Assembly (NCBI GenBank): GCA_036387135.1
Contig: DASVUH010000025.1
Coordinates: 1-64,000, forward strand
Direction of reading: 5' to 3'
Source: JALZCH01 sp036387135
GTDB lineage: Bacteria > Acidobacteriota > Blastocatellia > Pyrinomonadales > Pyrinomonadaceae
Length of the DNA stretch: 64,000 bases
Below, in pieces: positions 18,516-27,415 of the stretch; position 1 is the first letter of the stretch, and each line of letters starts with the position of its first letter. Under the pieces are notes generated by a model that had not been told where the DNA came from, did not search any database, and saw nothing but the letters and a program-made list of their open reading frames with translations. The position numbers and the translations under genes are program-made.

Positions 18516-18794
18516 ATGAAAATAAAACATTCATTCCTGCTCATAGTTTTGATATTCGGTCTTCAGCTTCCGGCAGACGCGCAATCTAAATCCGACAATG
18601 TAGAAAGTTTTCTGCGGCGCGAAATGCGCGAGCGAAAAATCCGCGGACTTCAAGCGGCAATTGTGCGGAACGGGAAAATCGTGCTGCTCAAATCGCGCAG
18701 TCGTCGCCACGGGCGGAAGCCACCAGTTCTATCTTTTATTGTCCTTTTTGGATAGGCTCAAGGACATACTGAATCTGAAAAAGCAATATTTTAG
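18516..18794 (+). pseudogene. Decayed class C serine hydrolase remnant
   Basis: The ATG at 18516 opens a signal peptide (HSFLLIVLIFGLQLPADAQ) followed by the typical N-terminal strand pair of a serine hydrolase (RGLQAAIVRNGKIVLLKS). After about residue 60 the frame breaks. In another frame a plausible C-terminal piece follows (GGSHQFYLLLSFLDRLKDIL) to a stop at 18792-18794. The SxxK and YxN motifs are missing. The simplest reading is a fourth paralogue reduced by an internal deletion, at the point where the accessory region begins. Confidence 0.6.
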
Positions 18795-18923
18795 CCCCTT
18801 TTTAACCTTCTTTTAAGACCTTCTTACTAATCCAAAAACAAGTTTATCCAAGCCCTTTAAATCTAATATTTGTAACTACACTTGACCTTTCAAGGGTAAG
18901 ATTTATAATAGGTAATTTGCTAT

Positions 18924-18997
18924 GGCTGGGTAGCTCAGATGGTTAGAGCGTGGGATTCATAACCCCAAGGTCGGGAGTTCGATCCTCCCCCCCGCCA
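18924..18997 (+). tRNA. tRNA-Met (anticodon CAT)
   Basis: A complete cloverleaf: acceptor GGCTGGG/CCCCGCC, D arm from GCTCAGATGGTTAGAGC, anticodon loop TTCATAA (CAT at 18958-18960), T arm GGGAG-TTCGATC-CTCCC. CCA is not encoded. The acceptor stem has one mismatch at pair 4 (T against C) where the usual base is G. The sequence matches elongator tRNA-Met rather than initiator. Genes of this kind are common integration sites, and the accessory region starts right after it. Confidence 0.93.
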
Positions 18998-19017
18998 TCA
19001 ATATTTATCGAAGTAAT

Positions 19018-19047
19018 AAGGCGAGCTTGGTGCTCGCCTTTATTTTT
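19018..19047 (+). terminator. Terminator downstream of tRNA-Met
   Basis: AAGGCGAGC at 19018-19026 pairs perfectly with GCTCGCCTT at 19032-19040 around a 5-nt loop (TTGGT), followed by TATTTTTTG. It lies 21 nt after the tRNA. Confidence 0.85.
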
Positions 19048-19169
19048 TGTATGTGATTTTGTATGTAAACAAATCACCTCAAAGGGACTCAATGATTGAA
19101 TTCAAATTTACCTGCTCGCAAATACACATAAGTATTTAATTCGCTAACACAATTTAATACTTTCAAGAC

Positions 19170-19197
19170 TTGACTTAATAGAACTACTTACTTTAAT
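19170..19197 (+). promoter_or_regulatory. Possible promoter of the cas10-cmr operon
   Basis: TTGACT at 19170-19175 and TTTAAT at 19192-19197 are spaced by 16 nt in an AT-rich stretch about 165 nt before cas10. The 19048-19360 interval otherwise holds only the palindrome at 19241. Confidence 0.35.
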
Positions 19198-19240
19198 GTT
19201 ACTGCGTTTTAAATACATTCACCCCAGCAGGATCAGGTTT

Positions 19241-19252
19241 GGCAATATTGCC
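19241..19252. repeat. Palindrome GGCAATATTGCC, copy 1
   Basis: A perfect 12-bp palindrome between the candidate promoter and the cas10 start. The identical palindrome recurs at 37273-37284 at the end of CRISPR array 2, and a close variant lies at 27360-27377 before the ring nuclease gene. A shared operator is possible. Confidence 0.5.
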
Positions 19253-19360
19253 GAAAACTTTCTTTTCTTTTTCTTCTTTATAATCTACCTTTCCTGCACG
19301 GCGGATTTTGCTTAAACAATACGGAAGCAGTTTTTCCGACTAATCAGGGAAAATACGAAT

Positions 19361-21199
19361 ATGTCTTACCTAATCTCTATCTCTATTGGTCCAGTTCAGG
19401 ATTTCATCGCATCTGCTCGCCGCAGCCGAGATTTATGGTTCGGTTCGTGGCTTTTGAGCGAGTTATCGAAAGCAGCAGCAAAGTCAATTATCGAACAACA
19501 GGGCACATTGATTTTCCCGAAATTGACCGACGAAAATTCCGATTTAAAGCCAGACTCAAAATTTAACGTAGTCAATAAAATTTTGGCTGAAATTGAAGGT
19601 AATCCGCCTGACATCGGCAAAGAAGTTAGAAAAGCGATTGATAGACGACTTGAAGAAATTCGGGATAAAACCTTTCGGAGCTTGCCAAATCAGTTCATTG
19701 AAATGGAAAAAGCGAATCTTCAAGTTTCCGATTTGGTGGATTTTTTTTGGACGGCGGTTGAATCGGAACCTAACAAATATAAAGAAATTCGAAACAAGGT
19801 TGAAAAACTTCTTTCTGCGCGAAAAGCAACTCGCGATTTTAATTCAGCAAAGGCTTGGAGCGGTTTTGTGCCGAAATCTTCGCTCGACGGGCAACGCGAA
19901 TCAGTGCTTGTCGAAAAACTTTACGATGAGGTCAGAAACGGAAGAATCTCAAAAGAAAAATTACGGATTGAGTATGGTGTCCGCGAGGGCGAGCGTCTTT
20001 GCGCTGTCGGTTTATTGAAAAGACATGGCAACCGTACGAGTGAAGAAGGCTTTTTCAGTACGTCACATGTAGCCTCATTACCTTTGCTGGCGAGATTGGA
20101 AAAGAAAAATGAACATCAAGCGGTCCGAATTTATGTAGATAAAATCAAAGAAATAAAGGGTCTAAAAGATAATGAAAGGGAATTTCGAAAATCTTTCGGC
20201 TGCGTTCCTGAAAATTTACAACACAATATTTTCGGAAGATATGACGGACATTTATTTTTTGCCGAAAGATTGAAGGATTTTTTCGAGGGGAAAAGTCAAT
20301 TTGCTTCCGCGAAAACCGCTCTCCAGCAATTTTTCCAAGATGTTTTAGGAGAAAACAAAGAGCCTTTGCCTTATTACGCTCTGCTTTTAGCTGACGGCGA
20401 TTTTATGGGTAAGGCGATTGACAAACAGGAAACTAAAGACCAGCATCAACAGCTTTCAGCCAAACTGAGCGAGTTTGCCAAAGATGTCAAAAATGTTATC
20501 GAGAAAGACAAACAGGGTTCGCTGATTTATTCGGGTGGGGACGATGTTTTGGCATTTGTTGGACTTCACAAAGTCTTGGAATATAGCAAGGAATTATCCG
20601 AAAAATTTTATGCAAAATTAGCTCAATTCAAGTATGACGGCGAAAAATCACCAACTCTTTCGGTGGGAATTGCAGTTGTACATCATCTCGAACCATTGGA
20701 AGACGCCCTTGAATCAGTCCGCAAAGCTGAAAAGCAAGCAAAGCAAATAGCAGGTAAAAATGCACTAGCCGTAATTGTTGATAAGCGAAGCGGCGTATCG
20801 AGAATTGCAAACGGAACATGGGGGACTCTCAATGAACGGTTAAAAACTTTTATCCGGTGGCATCGGCAAAATGCCATTCCCGACAGTGCTGCCTATCAGC
20901 TCCGTGATTTGGCGTATCGCTTGGAAATTCCCGACAACGCCGTCGAAGAACTTAAATATAACTTGAGAAAAGCCAAAGAGAAAGAAGCCCGGCGCATTCT
21001 GAGCAGAAAGAAAAAAGATTTCGGCGAAAATGCAATTGACGAAAGCACGCTTAACAAACTGAGCGTTTTTTTGCAACAAATCGAAGAAACCAAAAAGGTG
21101 GGTGAAGACAGCATAGCGATATTAGCCGACGAATTGATTATCGCTAAGATTTTCGCTGCTGCTAAAGATTTGGCAATGGAGGAGATTGGAGATGAGTAA
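19361..21199 (+). CDS. cmr2: Type III-B CRISPR Cas10 (Cmr2), cyclic oligoadenylate synthase, without HD domain
   Basis: The large subunit of the Cmr effector complex, 612 residues. Residues 1-40 carry the Cmr2 start signature (IGPVQDFIASARRSRDLWFGSW). The polymerase palm has ADGDFMGK (about 345-352) and SGGDD (391-395), the metal-binding GGDD that makes cyclic oligoadenylate when target RNA binds. No HD motif is present anywhere in the N-terminal 270 residues, and the protein is shorter than full-length Cmr2. It should therefore signal but not cut DNA. The gene opens a run of six overlapping or closely spaced cmr genes. Confidence 0.95.
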   Translation: MSYLISISIGPVQDFIASARRSRDLWFGSWLLSELSKAAAKSIIEQQGTLIFPKLTDENSDLKPDSKFNVVNKILAEIEGNPPDIGKEVRKAIDRRLEEIRDKTFRSLPNQFIEMEKANLQVSDLVDFFWTAVESEPNKYKEIRNKVEKLLSARKATRDFNSAKAWSGFVPKSSLDGQRESVLVEKLYDEVRNGRISKEKLRIEYGVREGERLCAVGLLKRHGNRTSEEGFFSTSHVASLPLLARLEKKNEHQAVRIYVDKIKEIKGLKDNEREFRKSFGCVPENLQHNIFGRYDGHLFFAERLKDFFEGKSQFASAKTALQQFFQDVLGENKEPLPYYALLLADGDFMGKAIDKQETKDQHQQLSAKLSEFAKDVKNVIEKDKQGSLIYSGGDDVLAFVGLHKVLEYSKELSEKFYAKLAQFKYDGEKSPTLSVGIAVVHHLEPLEDALESVRKAEKQAKQIAGKNALAVIVDKRSGVSRIANGTWGTLNERLKTFIRWHRQNAIPDSAAYQLRDLAYRLEIPDNAVEELKYNLRKAKEKEARRILSRKKKDFGENAIDESTLNKLSVFLQQIEETKKVGEDSIAILADELIIAKIFAAAKDLAMEEIGDE

Positions 21200-22388
21200 A
21201 GAAACTTGGCTAATTGAGGTGCGAGATGCGCTCATTGTCCGCGATGGAAGACCGTTCGGCAACATACCTGGCGCGCGGGCAAAATCTCTGGATTTTCCGT
21301 TTCCATCAACTTTGATCGGAAATGTCAGAAGCCGAGTCGGCTTGAAAAACGGCGGGGATTGGAACGATTTCGGCAGTGATCTGATTGAAAAAATCCTTAA
21401 AATTCGGATGAAAGGCGCGTTGCTAACCGAGATTAAACCGGACGATACATTGGATTTTTTCGCTCCTGCTCCTGCTGATGCCCTTTTTGTCAACCACGAT
21501 GATGACAGCGAGAATCTTTTTCCGCTGACGCCTATGAAAAAAGAATATTTATCGAATTTACCCAATAATCCTGACACAGATTTGCACTTATTAGGCATTA
21601 CGGAAGAGGTAAAAGGAAAACCGAATGGCGAAATAAAATTCTGGCGTTGGGGTGAATTTGAACAATGGCTTAAGGAAGCCCGAAAACAAAAAATAAAAAG
21701 CGTAGAACTCGGCATCGGCGGATTAACTCCCGAACAAAGAACCCACGTCAGAATTCTTGATGAAGAAGAGTCGGTAAAAGGAAATGATGGTTACTGGCGC
21801 AAAGCTAACGCCGAAGGAGGGCTTTTCCAGACTCGCGGCTTGGAATTCAACACAAAAAAACGCGAACGGTTAGCATTGGCGGTTGAAATCGAATACCCGG
21901 AAAACGATTTAAGCGAAAAGCTCGATGCGGGTTTATTTCCGCTCGGCGGGGAGCGACGAATTGTGCGCTGGAAAAACGGAAATTTTGATTTTCAACAGCG
22001 ATTTTCTGAATTGTTTGAAACCGTCAAAAAGAGAATTATGACGAGCGAGAGCGAGAAAAAAACTTGTCGCTTAATTTTGTTGACGCCAGCTTATTTTGAG
22101 GACGGATTTTTACCGGAAAACCTGGGCGCGGAAATAAAAGCCGTTGCGGTCAACCGGGCGCAGGTAATCTCAGGGTGGGATTTCCATAAAAAAATGCCGA
22201 AACCGACAAGACGTTTAACGCCAGCGGGAACGGTATTTTTTCTTGAATTGAAAGGCGACCTCGAAGAGATTGAAAAATGGATTGACGCAACTTGGTTTAG
22301 CTGTGTTAGTGATGATGAGCAATCAAAGCGGGATGGGTTTGGATTAGCCGTTTTAGGTTCCTGGGACGGAATTTATCATGAAATTTGA
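21192..22388 (+). CDS. cmr3: Cmr3 RAMP protein
   Basis: The Cas5-like subunit that holds the crRNA 5' handle in the Cmr complex. The ATG at 21192 overlaps the end of cmr2 by 8 nt. The 398-residue protein begins with the typical Cmr3 pattern (EVRDALIVRDGRPFGNIPGARAKSLDFPFPSTLIGNVRSRV). A late segment (RAQVISGWDFHKKMPKPTRRLTPAGTVFFLEL) is also characteristic, followed by a Gly-rich FGLAVLGSWDG end. Position after cmr2 agrees. Confidence 0.9.
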   Translation: MSKETWLIEVRDALIVRDGRPFGNIPGARAKSLDFPFPSTLIGNVRSRVGLKNGGDWNDFGSDLIEKILKIRMKGALLTEIKPDDTLDFFAPAPADALFVNHDDDSENLFPLTPMKKEYLSNLPNNPDTDLHLLGITEEVKGKPNGEIKFWRWGEFEQWLKEARKQKIKSVELGIGGLTPEQRTHVRILDEEESVKGNDGYWRKANAEGGLFQTRGLEFNTKKRERLALAVEIEYPENDLSEKLDAGLFPLGGERRIVRWKNGNFDFQQRFSELFETVKKRIMTSESEKKTCRLILLTPAYFEDGFLPENLGAEIKAVAVNRAQVISGWDFHKKMPKPTRRLTPAGTVFFLELKGDLEEIEKWIDATWFSCVSDDEQSKRDGFGLAVLGSWDGIYHEI

Positions 22389-22397
22389 GGACTAATT

Positions 22398-23711
22398 ATG
22401 CGCAAAATATCAGAAGAAAATTTGCAATTTATCGGGAGATTACCGGAAAAGGCTCAACCACAAGCCAATTTAAATATCATCAAGCAAACCCGCCATTATC
22501 GTCTAATTACACCCCTTTTCGGCGGTGGCGCTGAAGCGAAAAAAGCTGACCCAATTAAAATTATCCGGGAAACTTCGATTCGGGGTCAGCTTCGCTTTTG
22601 GTGGCGGGCAATTCGTGGAGTTGGGGGATTGGGCGATATGCGCGAAAAGGAAGGCAGACTTTTTGGCAATGCAGGAGCAGCCGGAGAAACACAACCTTCA
22701 CAAGTTTCAATCTTCGTCAAGGTTGAAAATGTCGGAAAGCCTGATGAGCCATTTGAGATTGATAAAGGTCGCCCGAAGATGAGAAGAGGAACGGTTGTAC
22801 CTTTTTATGCTTCCTTTCCCCTTCAACCCTCAATTGAGGAAGCTAGAGAAAATCCCAATCGAAAGATGGAAGAAGTTCTAGTTGGAGTTCAATTCACATT
22901 GCAAATATCTTATCCACAAGATTGGCAAGCTGAAATTGAAGCTGCGCTTTGGGCTTGGGAAACATTTGGCGGCATCGGTGGCAGAACTCGGCGCGGTTTC
23001 GGGGCAATTCAACGTATCGATGCAAATTTACCGCAAGCAAGCGAAGTTGCAAGCCTAATTCGCAGCAAACTCACCGAGTATTTAGCAGTAGGTGAGTGGG
23101 ACGCAAATGCTCAGTTTCCGCATCTGACGACTAGTGTTGATTTTTCTTTAACAAACAGATTTAACCAAGCAAATGCCGACAATTGTGTAAAAGCGTGGCA
23201 ACACTTGATTCAAAGATTACACGATTTTCGGCAGTCTCCCAGAATTGGAAATATTTATAACGGCGAAAGTGATTGGTCTGAGCCGGATGCTATACGGCGT
23301 TTGAGCGGCAGAAATGCGCCCTATCGTGAACCGACTCATTCTGTCGGTAATAAATTCCCGCGCGCAAATTTCGGTTTGCCGATTATTTTTAATTTCAAAG
23401 ACGACGATGTGAAAAATCGCGACCCGCTGCCACATATGCTTAAACCGCAAAACTATGATCGTTTATCTAGCCCATTGGTTTTGCGCCCAATCGCTTGCGC
23501 TAATGATGGAGCCGTGGGCTTGGCATTGATTCTAAACACTCCCCCACTGCCTGATGTTGAGCTTACCGAAATGCAACCCAGCGGTCGAGTAGTTAGTCGG
23601 GGGATTGTAACAACAGATCTTGACTCTTCAAACATCGCAAACATTCCACCTATGAAAGCAGCAAGTCCGACTGAAACGGATGTTTTAAAGTCATTTTTGA
23701 AAACAATTTAA
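22398..23711 (+). CDS. cmr1: Cmr1 RAMP protein
   Basis: A 437-residue RAMP subunit at the head of the Cmr complex, near the 3' end of the crRNA. The N-terminus has the Cmr1 signature (YRLITPLFGGGAEAKKADPIKIIRETSIRGQLRFWWRAIRG). A second glycine-rich RAMP motif lies at about 190-205 (TFGGIGGRTRRGFGAIQ). Nine nt separate it from cmr3. Confidence 0.92.
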   Translation: MRKISEENLQFIGRLPEKAQPQANLNIIKQTRHYRLITPLFGGGAEAKKADPIKIIRETSIRGQLRFWWRAIRGVGGLGDMREKEGRLFGNAGAAGETQPSQVSIFVKVENVGKPDEPFEIDKGRPKMRRGTVVPFYASFPLQPSIEEARENPNRKMEEVLVGVQFTLQISYPQDWQAEIEAALWAWETFGGIGGRTRRGFGAIQRIDANLPQASEVASLIRSKLTEYLAVGEWDANAQFPHLTTSVDFSLTNRFNQANADNCVKAWQHLIQRLHDFRQSPRIGNIYNGESDWSEPDAIRRLSGRNAPYREPTHSVGNKFPRANFGLPIIFNFKDDDVKNRDPLPHMLKPQNYDRLSSPLVLRPIACANDGAVGLALILNTPPLPDVELTEMQPSGRVVSRGIVTTDLDSSNIANIPPMKAASPTETDVLKSFLKTI

Positions 23712-23724
23712 AGGAGCTAAAATA

Positions 23725-24579
23725 ATGAACGCATATTTAACATTCATTCAAACCCTTTCACCGCTCCACGCGGGAACCGGGCAGGGCGTAGGCGTAATTG
23801 ATTTGCCGGTTGCTCGAGAAAAGGCGACGAATCTGCCTTTTCTGCCCGGCTCGACATTAAAAGGTTCTCTGCGCGATGAAATCGGCGACGATGTGATTCG
23901 GGACAGAATTTTCGGTCCTGCAAATACGGAAAGCGATTCGGCTTATTCTGGTTCAATAATTTTTTCCGACCAGAAACTTTTGTGTCTGCCGGTACGAAGC
24001 CTTTTGGGGACATTCGCCTGGATTACTTCGCCTTATATATTAGAGAGATTCAAGCGGGATTGTGAAAGCATGGGTCTTGTTAATAATTTAACTACCCCTA
24101 GCCCTAAGACTACAAAAGACTGCATTGTCTCAACTGAATGCGAGATTAAAACAGGCAACGAAATCATTTTAGAGGATTTGGATTTGACCGTTCAAAACGA
24201 CGCTAACGCTGACGAATGGGCTAATTGGCTGGCTGGTAAAATTTTTCAAAATGAAAATTGGCAAGTTTTTTTCAAACGACGGTTTTGTATAGTCTCCGAT
24301 GACGTAATGAATTTTCTAGCGGAAACGGCTACGGAGGTAATTGCTCGTAATAAGCTCGATGACGAAAAAAAGGCAACGGTGCAGGGGGCATTATGGTATG
24401 AAGAATCTCTTCCTAGTGAAACGATATTAAGCGGTTTACTGGTATCAATGCGGAACAACGAAGCAGACGTTACGACCTTAAGAGAAATTAGCCGAAAGGC
24501 TCTACAATTTGGAGGCAGTATGACTGTCGGACGCGGCTTATGCCGTTTGACTATCAGTCAAAATGGAGGTAATAACTGA
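23725..24579 (+). CDS. cmr4: Cmr4 RAMP protein (Cas7-type backbone)
   Basis: A 284-residue backbone subunit that repeats along the crRNA. In characterised Cmr4 an aspartate in the N-terminal region cuts target RNA every six nucleotides. The start is typical (TLSPLHAGTGQGVGVIDLPVAREKATNLPFLPGSTLKGSLRDE). The C-terminus has the Gly-rich loop GGSMTVGRGLC. An aspartate (GVIDLPV) lies in the conserved loop, so target RNA cutting is probably retained. An AAGGAG ribosome-binding site precedes the start. The stop overlaps the cmr5 start by one base (TGATG). Confidence 0.93.
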   Translation: MNAYLTFIQTLSPLHAGTGQGVGVIDLPVAREKATNLPFLPGSTLKGSLRDEIGDDVIRDRIFGPANTESDSAYSGSIIFSDQKLLCLPVRSLLGTFAWITSPYILERFKRDCESMGLVNNLTTPSPKTTKDCIVSTECEIKTGNEIILEDLDLTVQNDANADEWANWLAGKIFQNENWQVFFKRRFCIVSDDVMNFLAETATEVIARNKLDDEKKATVQGALWYEESLPSETILSGLLVSMRNNEADVTTLREISRKALQFGGSMTVGRGLCRLTISQNGGNN

Positions 24580-24971
24580 TGAAAACTCGTAATCAGGAAA
24601 TCGCGGCTGATGTTTTCCGGCGCGTTCAAGAGATAGAACGCCATCCAAAGAAAAAACAATACGGCGCGATGTCTCATAAACTACCAGTCTTAATCAAAAC
24701 CGCAGGATTAGCTCAAGCTTTAGGTTTTGTTGATGCAAAATCAAAATCTGACAGCGGTAGAATATTAGCAACGTTGCTTGAAGATTTAGCAGGAACCATT
24801 GGGACAATAAACAACACCAGCTTAACTAAAACTGACCTACTCAATCAAAGCAGAAACGCGGAGCTTCCGGATTATCTTCGTTTATCTCGACAGAGTATTG
24901 CAGCCCTACTTTGGTATAAAAGATTCGCCCAATCGGTTTTAGGCATCGAGCAGGGGGAAAGCGAGGATTGA
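24579..24971 (+). CDS. cmr5: Cmr5 small subunit
   Basis: A 130-residue all-helical small subunit of the Cmr complex, which lines the target strand with Cmr4. The central pattern (YGAMSHKLPVLIKTAGLAQALGFV) and the end (LLWYKRFAQSVLG) match Cmr5. It is translationally coupled to cmr4. Confidence 0.9.
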   Translation: MKTRNQEIAADVFRRVQEIERHPKKKQYGAMSHKLPVLIKTAGLAQALGFVDAKSKSDSGRILATLLEDLAGTIGTINNTSLTKTDLLNQSRNAELPDYLRLSRQSIAALLWYKRFAQSVLGIEQGESED

Positions 24972-24972
24972 T

Positions 24973-26046
24973 ATGCAAACCAGACGTTCAATTTTACAGG
25001 GTAAAAATGTCCGCAATACGACTAATGCCAGTTTATGGTTATGTAAGTTTATTGCAGAACAAAAAGGTGAAGATCCTGAGAGCGGTGCAAAACAAAAGTT
25101 AGTAAATGAAGTTTCAGATATAAAAGTTCCCGAAATTTATGAAAGATTTTTTAATGACATTTGGCAACCACAACTTGAACAAATTACGGGCAAGAAATTT
25201 TTAAGAGAAATTGATGTTGAAGGACGGATGATCGTCGGCTTAGGCACAGAGAGTGTTTTGGAAACTTCGATCACTCTTCATCGGACCTACGGTATTCCAT
25301 TTATACCCGGAAGTTCATTAAAAGGTTTGGCGGCAAGCTATGCACATCGTTTCATGGGCACGGATTGGAAAAAGCAAACCAGAAATGCAGCAATTGGCAA
25401 GGCGCATGAATTGATGTTCGGCTCGCAAGATTCAGCTGGTTATGTAATTTTTCACGATGCGCTTTATATTCCCAGCAGTTGGAGAAAAAATCCGAAAAAC
25501 CCTCTCGTGCCGGACATTTTGACAGTTCATCATCAAAAATACTATCAAGGTGAAAATCTACCTCCGGCTGATTGGGACAGCCCGATCCCCATATTTTTGC
25601 TTTCTGCTCAAGGTAAATATTTGCTAGCTGTTTCAGCAAATTCCGGAGATGAGAAGTTCGATAAAAAAATAAAAAGTTTGGCGATTGATATTTTAGATTT
25701 AGCTCTGTCAGAGGAAGGGATCGGAGCAAAAACATCAAGCGGTTATGGACGCGCATCTTTCAAGGAGTTGGCTTTGAGCGAAGAAGAAAAACGAGAAAAA
25801 AGAGTTGAGGCTCAGGGAAACAAATTAGAAGAAATTGCAAGGCAGTTAGCAGCCATCGGAAATTATGAAAGAGAAAATCGCGATAAATTTAAAGATATTG
25901 TTAAAGGCTTGAGAAAATTTGAGCCAAACTTAAAAAAACAGGGCGCGAAAATGGTGGTTGAAAAAGTTAGAACCGTTAGCGGAAAAGATGACGATGAATT
26001 GCTTGGTGCTAAATGGTTCGAGGAAGTTAAGTTGATGATGGAATAG
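24973..26046 (+). CDS. cmr6: Cmr6 RAMP protein
   Basis: A 357-residue RAMP subunit, one nt after cmr5. The family signature is clear: HRTYGIPFIPGSSLKGLAASYAHRFM at about 97-122, then VIFHDALYIP and VLTVHHQKYYQG-like DILTVHHQKYYQG, and the Gly-rich loop GIGAKTSSGYGRASF at about 254-268. The last 90 residues are an extra charged helical extension (EEEKREKRVEAQGNKLEE ...) longer than usual for Cmr6; its role is unknown. Confidence 0.92.
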   Translation: MQTRRSILQGKNVRNTTNASLWLCKFIAEQKGEDPESGAKQKLVNEVSDIKVPEIYERFFNDIWQPQLEQITGKKFLREIDVEGRMIVGLGTESVLETSITLHRTYGIPFIPGSSLKGLAASYAHRFMGTDWKKQTRNAAIGKAHELMFGSQDSAGYVIFHDALYIPSSWRKNPKNPLVPDILTVHHQKYYQGENLPPADWDSPIPIFLLSAQGKYLLAVSANSGDEKFDKKIKSLAIDILDLALSEEGIGAKTSSGYGRASFKELALSEEEKREKRVEAQGNKLEEIARQLAAIGNYERENRDKFKDIVKGLRKFEPNLKKQGAKMVVEKVRTVSGKDDDELLGAKWFEEVKLMME

Positions 26047-26090
26047 AAATTGATTTTTACGAAATTTTATTTTGCGGAGTCTAGAAATTC

Positions 26091-27344
26091 ATGAAAGCAG
26101 TCTCTTTTATCGGATTGAACCGTTATGAATTTAGCAGATATGTCTATGACGGAAAGACATGTGAGACAAATTTATTTCCGCACGCGGTTTCTTCGTTTTT
26201 TAAGCCAGATAAAATTTTGATATGCCTGACTAAAGAATCGGAAAAGGCTCCGTTGAATAACCCGTTTTTCATTAAAGACGAAACTGGAGCAATGCTTGAA
26301 AACTATCTCGATTCAGCAATTAAAATTCACAAGTTAAGCGCTACTGAGTTTAGGGATTGCACCTATTTCGGTCAATTAAAACAAATTAATGAGGAAAAGG
26401 GATTGGTCGAACCGCAAAAGGTTTTAATCAAAAGCGGCGAAAATGAAAATGAATTGTGGGAAATTTTTGAAAAAATCGCTGGAAGCTTAAACGAAGGTGA
26501 CGAGGTTGTATTTGACATTACGCACGCTTTTCGTTCAATTCCGATTCTGGCATTTCTGGTTATTGCATTTTTGCGTGAAACAAAGGGCATTAAGGTTCAC
26601 AAAGTTATTTACGGAGCTTTTGACGCAAAGAATGGAGCAACGAACGAGGTTCCCGTTTTCGACTTAACTCCTTTTGTCGAACTGTTGGATTGGATGTCAG
26701 CAACAAAACAGTTCAAAACTACAGGGAACGCTAATTTTCTGGTTACGTTGCTGGAAAACAAAGGCTTCAATTCGTTAGCTGATAAAATAAGCTCTCTTTC
26801 GGAGGGCTTGCGGCTGCTTAGACCGAATCAGGTAATGCAGGATTCAGCTGAATTACCAACTGAAATTACAAATGTAAAAACTAAAATTTCCGCATCTTCA
26901 AAACCTTTCGCTGAGTTGATCAGCTCCGTAGAAAAACGCTATGAGAAGTTTAGCCTCCTAGGAGGAGCAAGCGAAAAGAACAGGTTAGAAAAAGAATTAG
27001 CTCTGGCAAAATGGTACTTCGATAATGGAATGATGATTCATGCCGTTCTTTTAATAAGAGAGTGGTTAAGCTCGCTAATTTGTTTTTTAGTTAAACTTGA
27101 CCCATATGTAAGAGAAAACAGAGAAAAATCGGAAAAGTTGTTAAGCGGAAGAAAACTCCAAATAGGCGGTCGCTCATATCAACTCAAAAACTTTACCAAT
27201 GGGAAACAACTGCAAAAAAGTTGGAACGAAATAGCTGACATAAGAAACGACCTCTCGCACACCGGTTATAGAGAAAAACCTAAATCCTATAGTGAGATCA
27301 AGCAAAAAGTGGAGAATATTTTTAATCAATACATCAAGCAATAA
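26091..27344 (+). CDS. Csx1/Csx2-type CARF-HEPN ribonuclease
   Basis: A 417-residue effector expected to be switched on by cyclic oligoadenylate from Cas10. The N-terminal CARF domain (about 1-190) has the DxTHG-type motif DITHAFRS at 142-149 and a preceding start typical of the TM1812 (TIGR02221) group (VSFIGLNRYEFSRYVYDG). The C-terminal HEPN domain has the RNase motif R385-x4-H390 (RNDLSH), so non-specific RNA cleavage is likely. It sits 44 nt after cmr6 in the same direction. Confidence 0.9.
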   Translation: MKAVSFIGLNRYEFSRYVYDGKTCETNLFPHAVSSFFKPDKILICLTKESEKAPLNNPFFIKDETGAMLENYLDSAIKIHKLSATEFRDCTYFGQLKQINEEKGLVEPQKVLIKSGENENELWEIFEKIAGSLNEGDEVVFDITHAFRSIPILAFLVIAFLRETKGIKVHKVIYGAFDAKNGATNEVPVFDLTPFVELLDWMSATKQFKTTGNANFLVTLLENKGFNSLADKISSLSEGLRLLRPNQVMQDSAELPTEITNVKTKISASSKPFAELISSVEKRYEKFSLLGGASEKNRLEKELALAKWYFDNGMMIHAVLLIREWLSSLICFLVKLDPYVRENREKSEKLLSGRKLQIGGRSYQLKNFTNGKQLQKSWNEIADIRNDLSHTGYREKPKSYSEIKQKVENIFNQYIKQ

Positions 27345-27359
27345 ATCTCGTTTGTAAAA

Positions 27360-27377
27360 TTCGGCAATCTTGCCGAA
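27360..27377. repeat. Inverted repeat TTCGGCAA/TTGCCGAA before the ring nuclease gene
   Basis: Perfect 8-bp arms (27360-27367 and 27370-27377) around TC. It is a variant of the GGCAATATTGCC palindromes at 19241 and 37273 and lies 38 nt before the Crn2 start. A partial copy (GGCAATCTTGC) occurs at 34999-35009. Confidence 0.5.
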
Positions 27378-27415
27378 ATAAAATGAAGAAACTTTTATGC
27401 GATTATTAACTCCCA

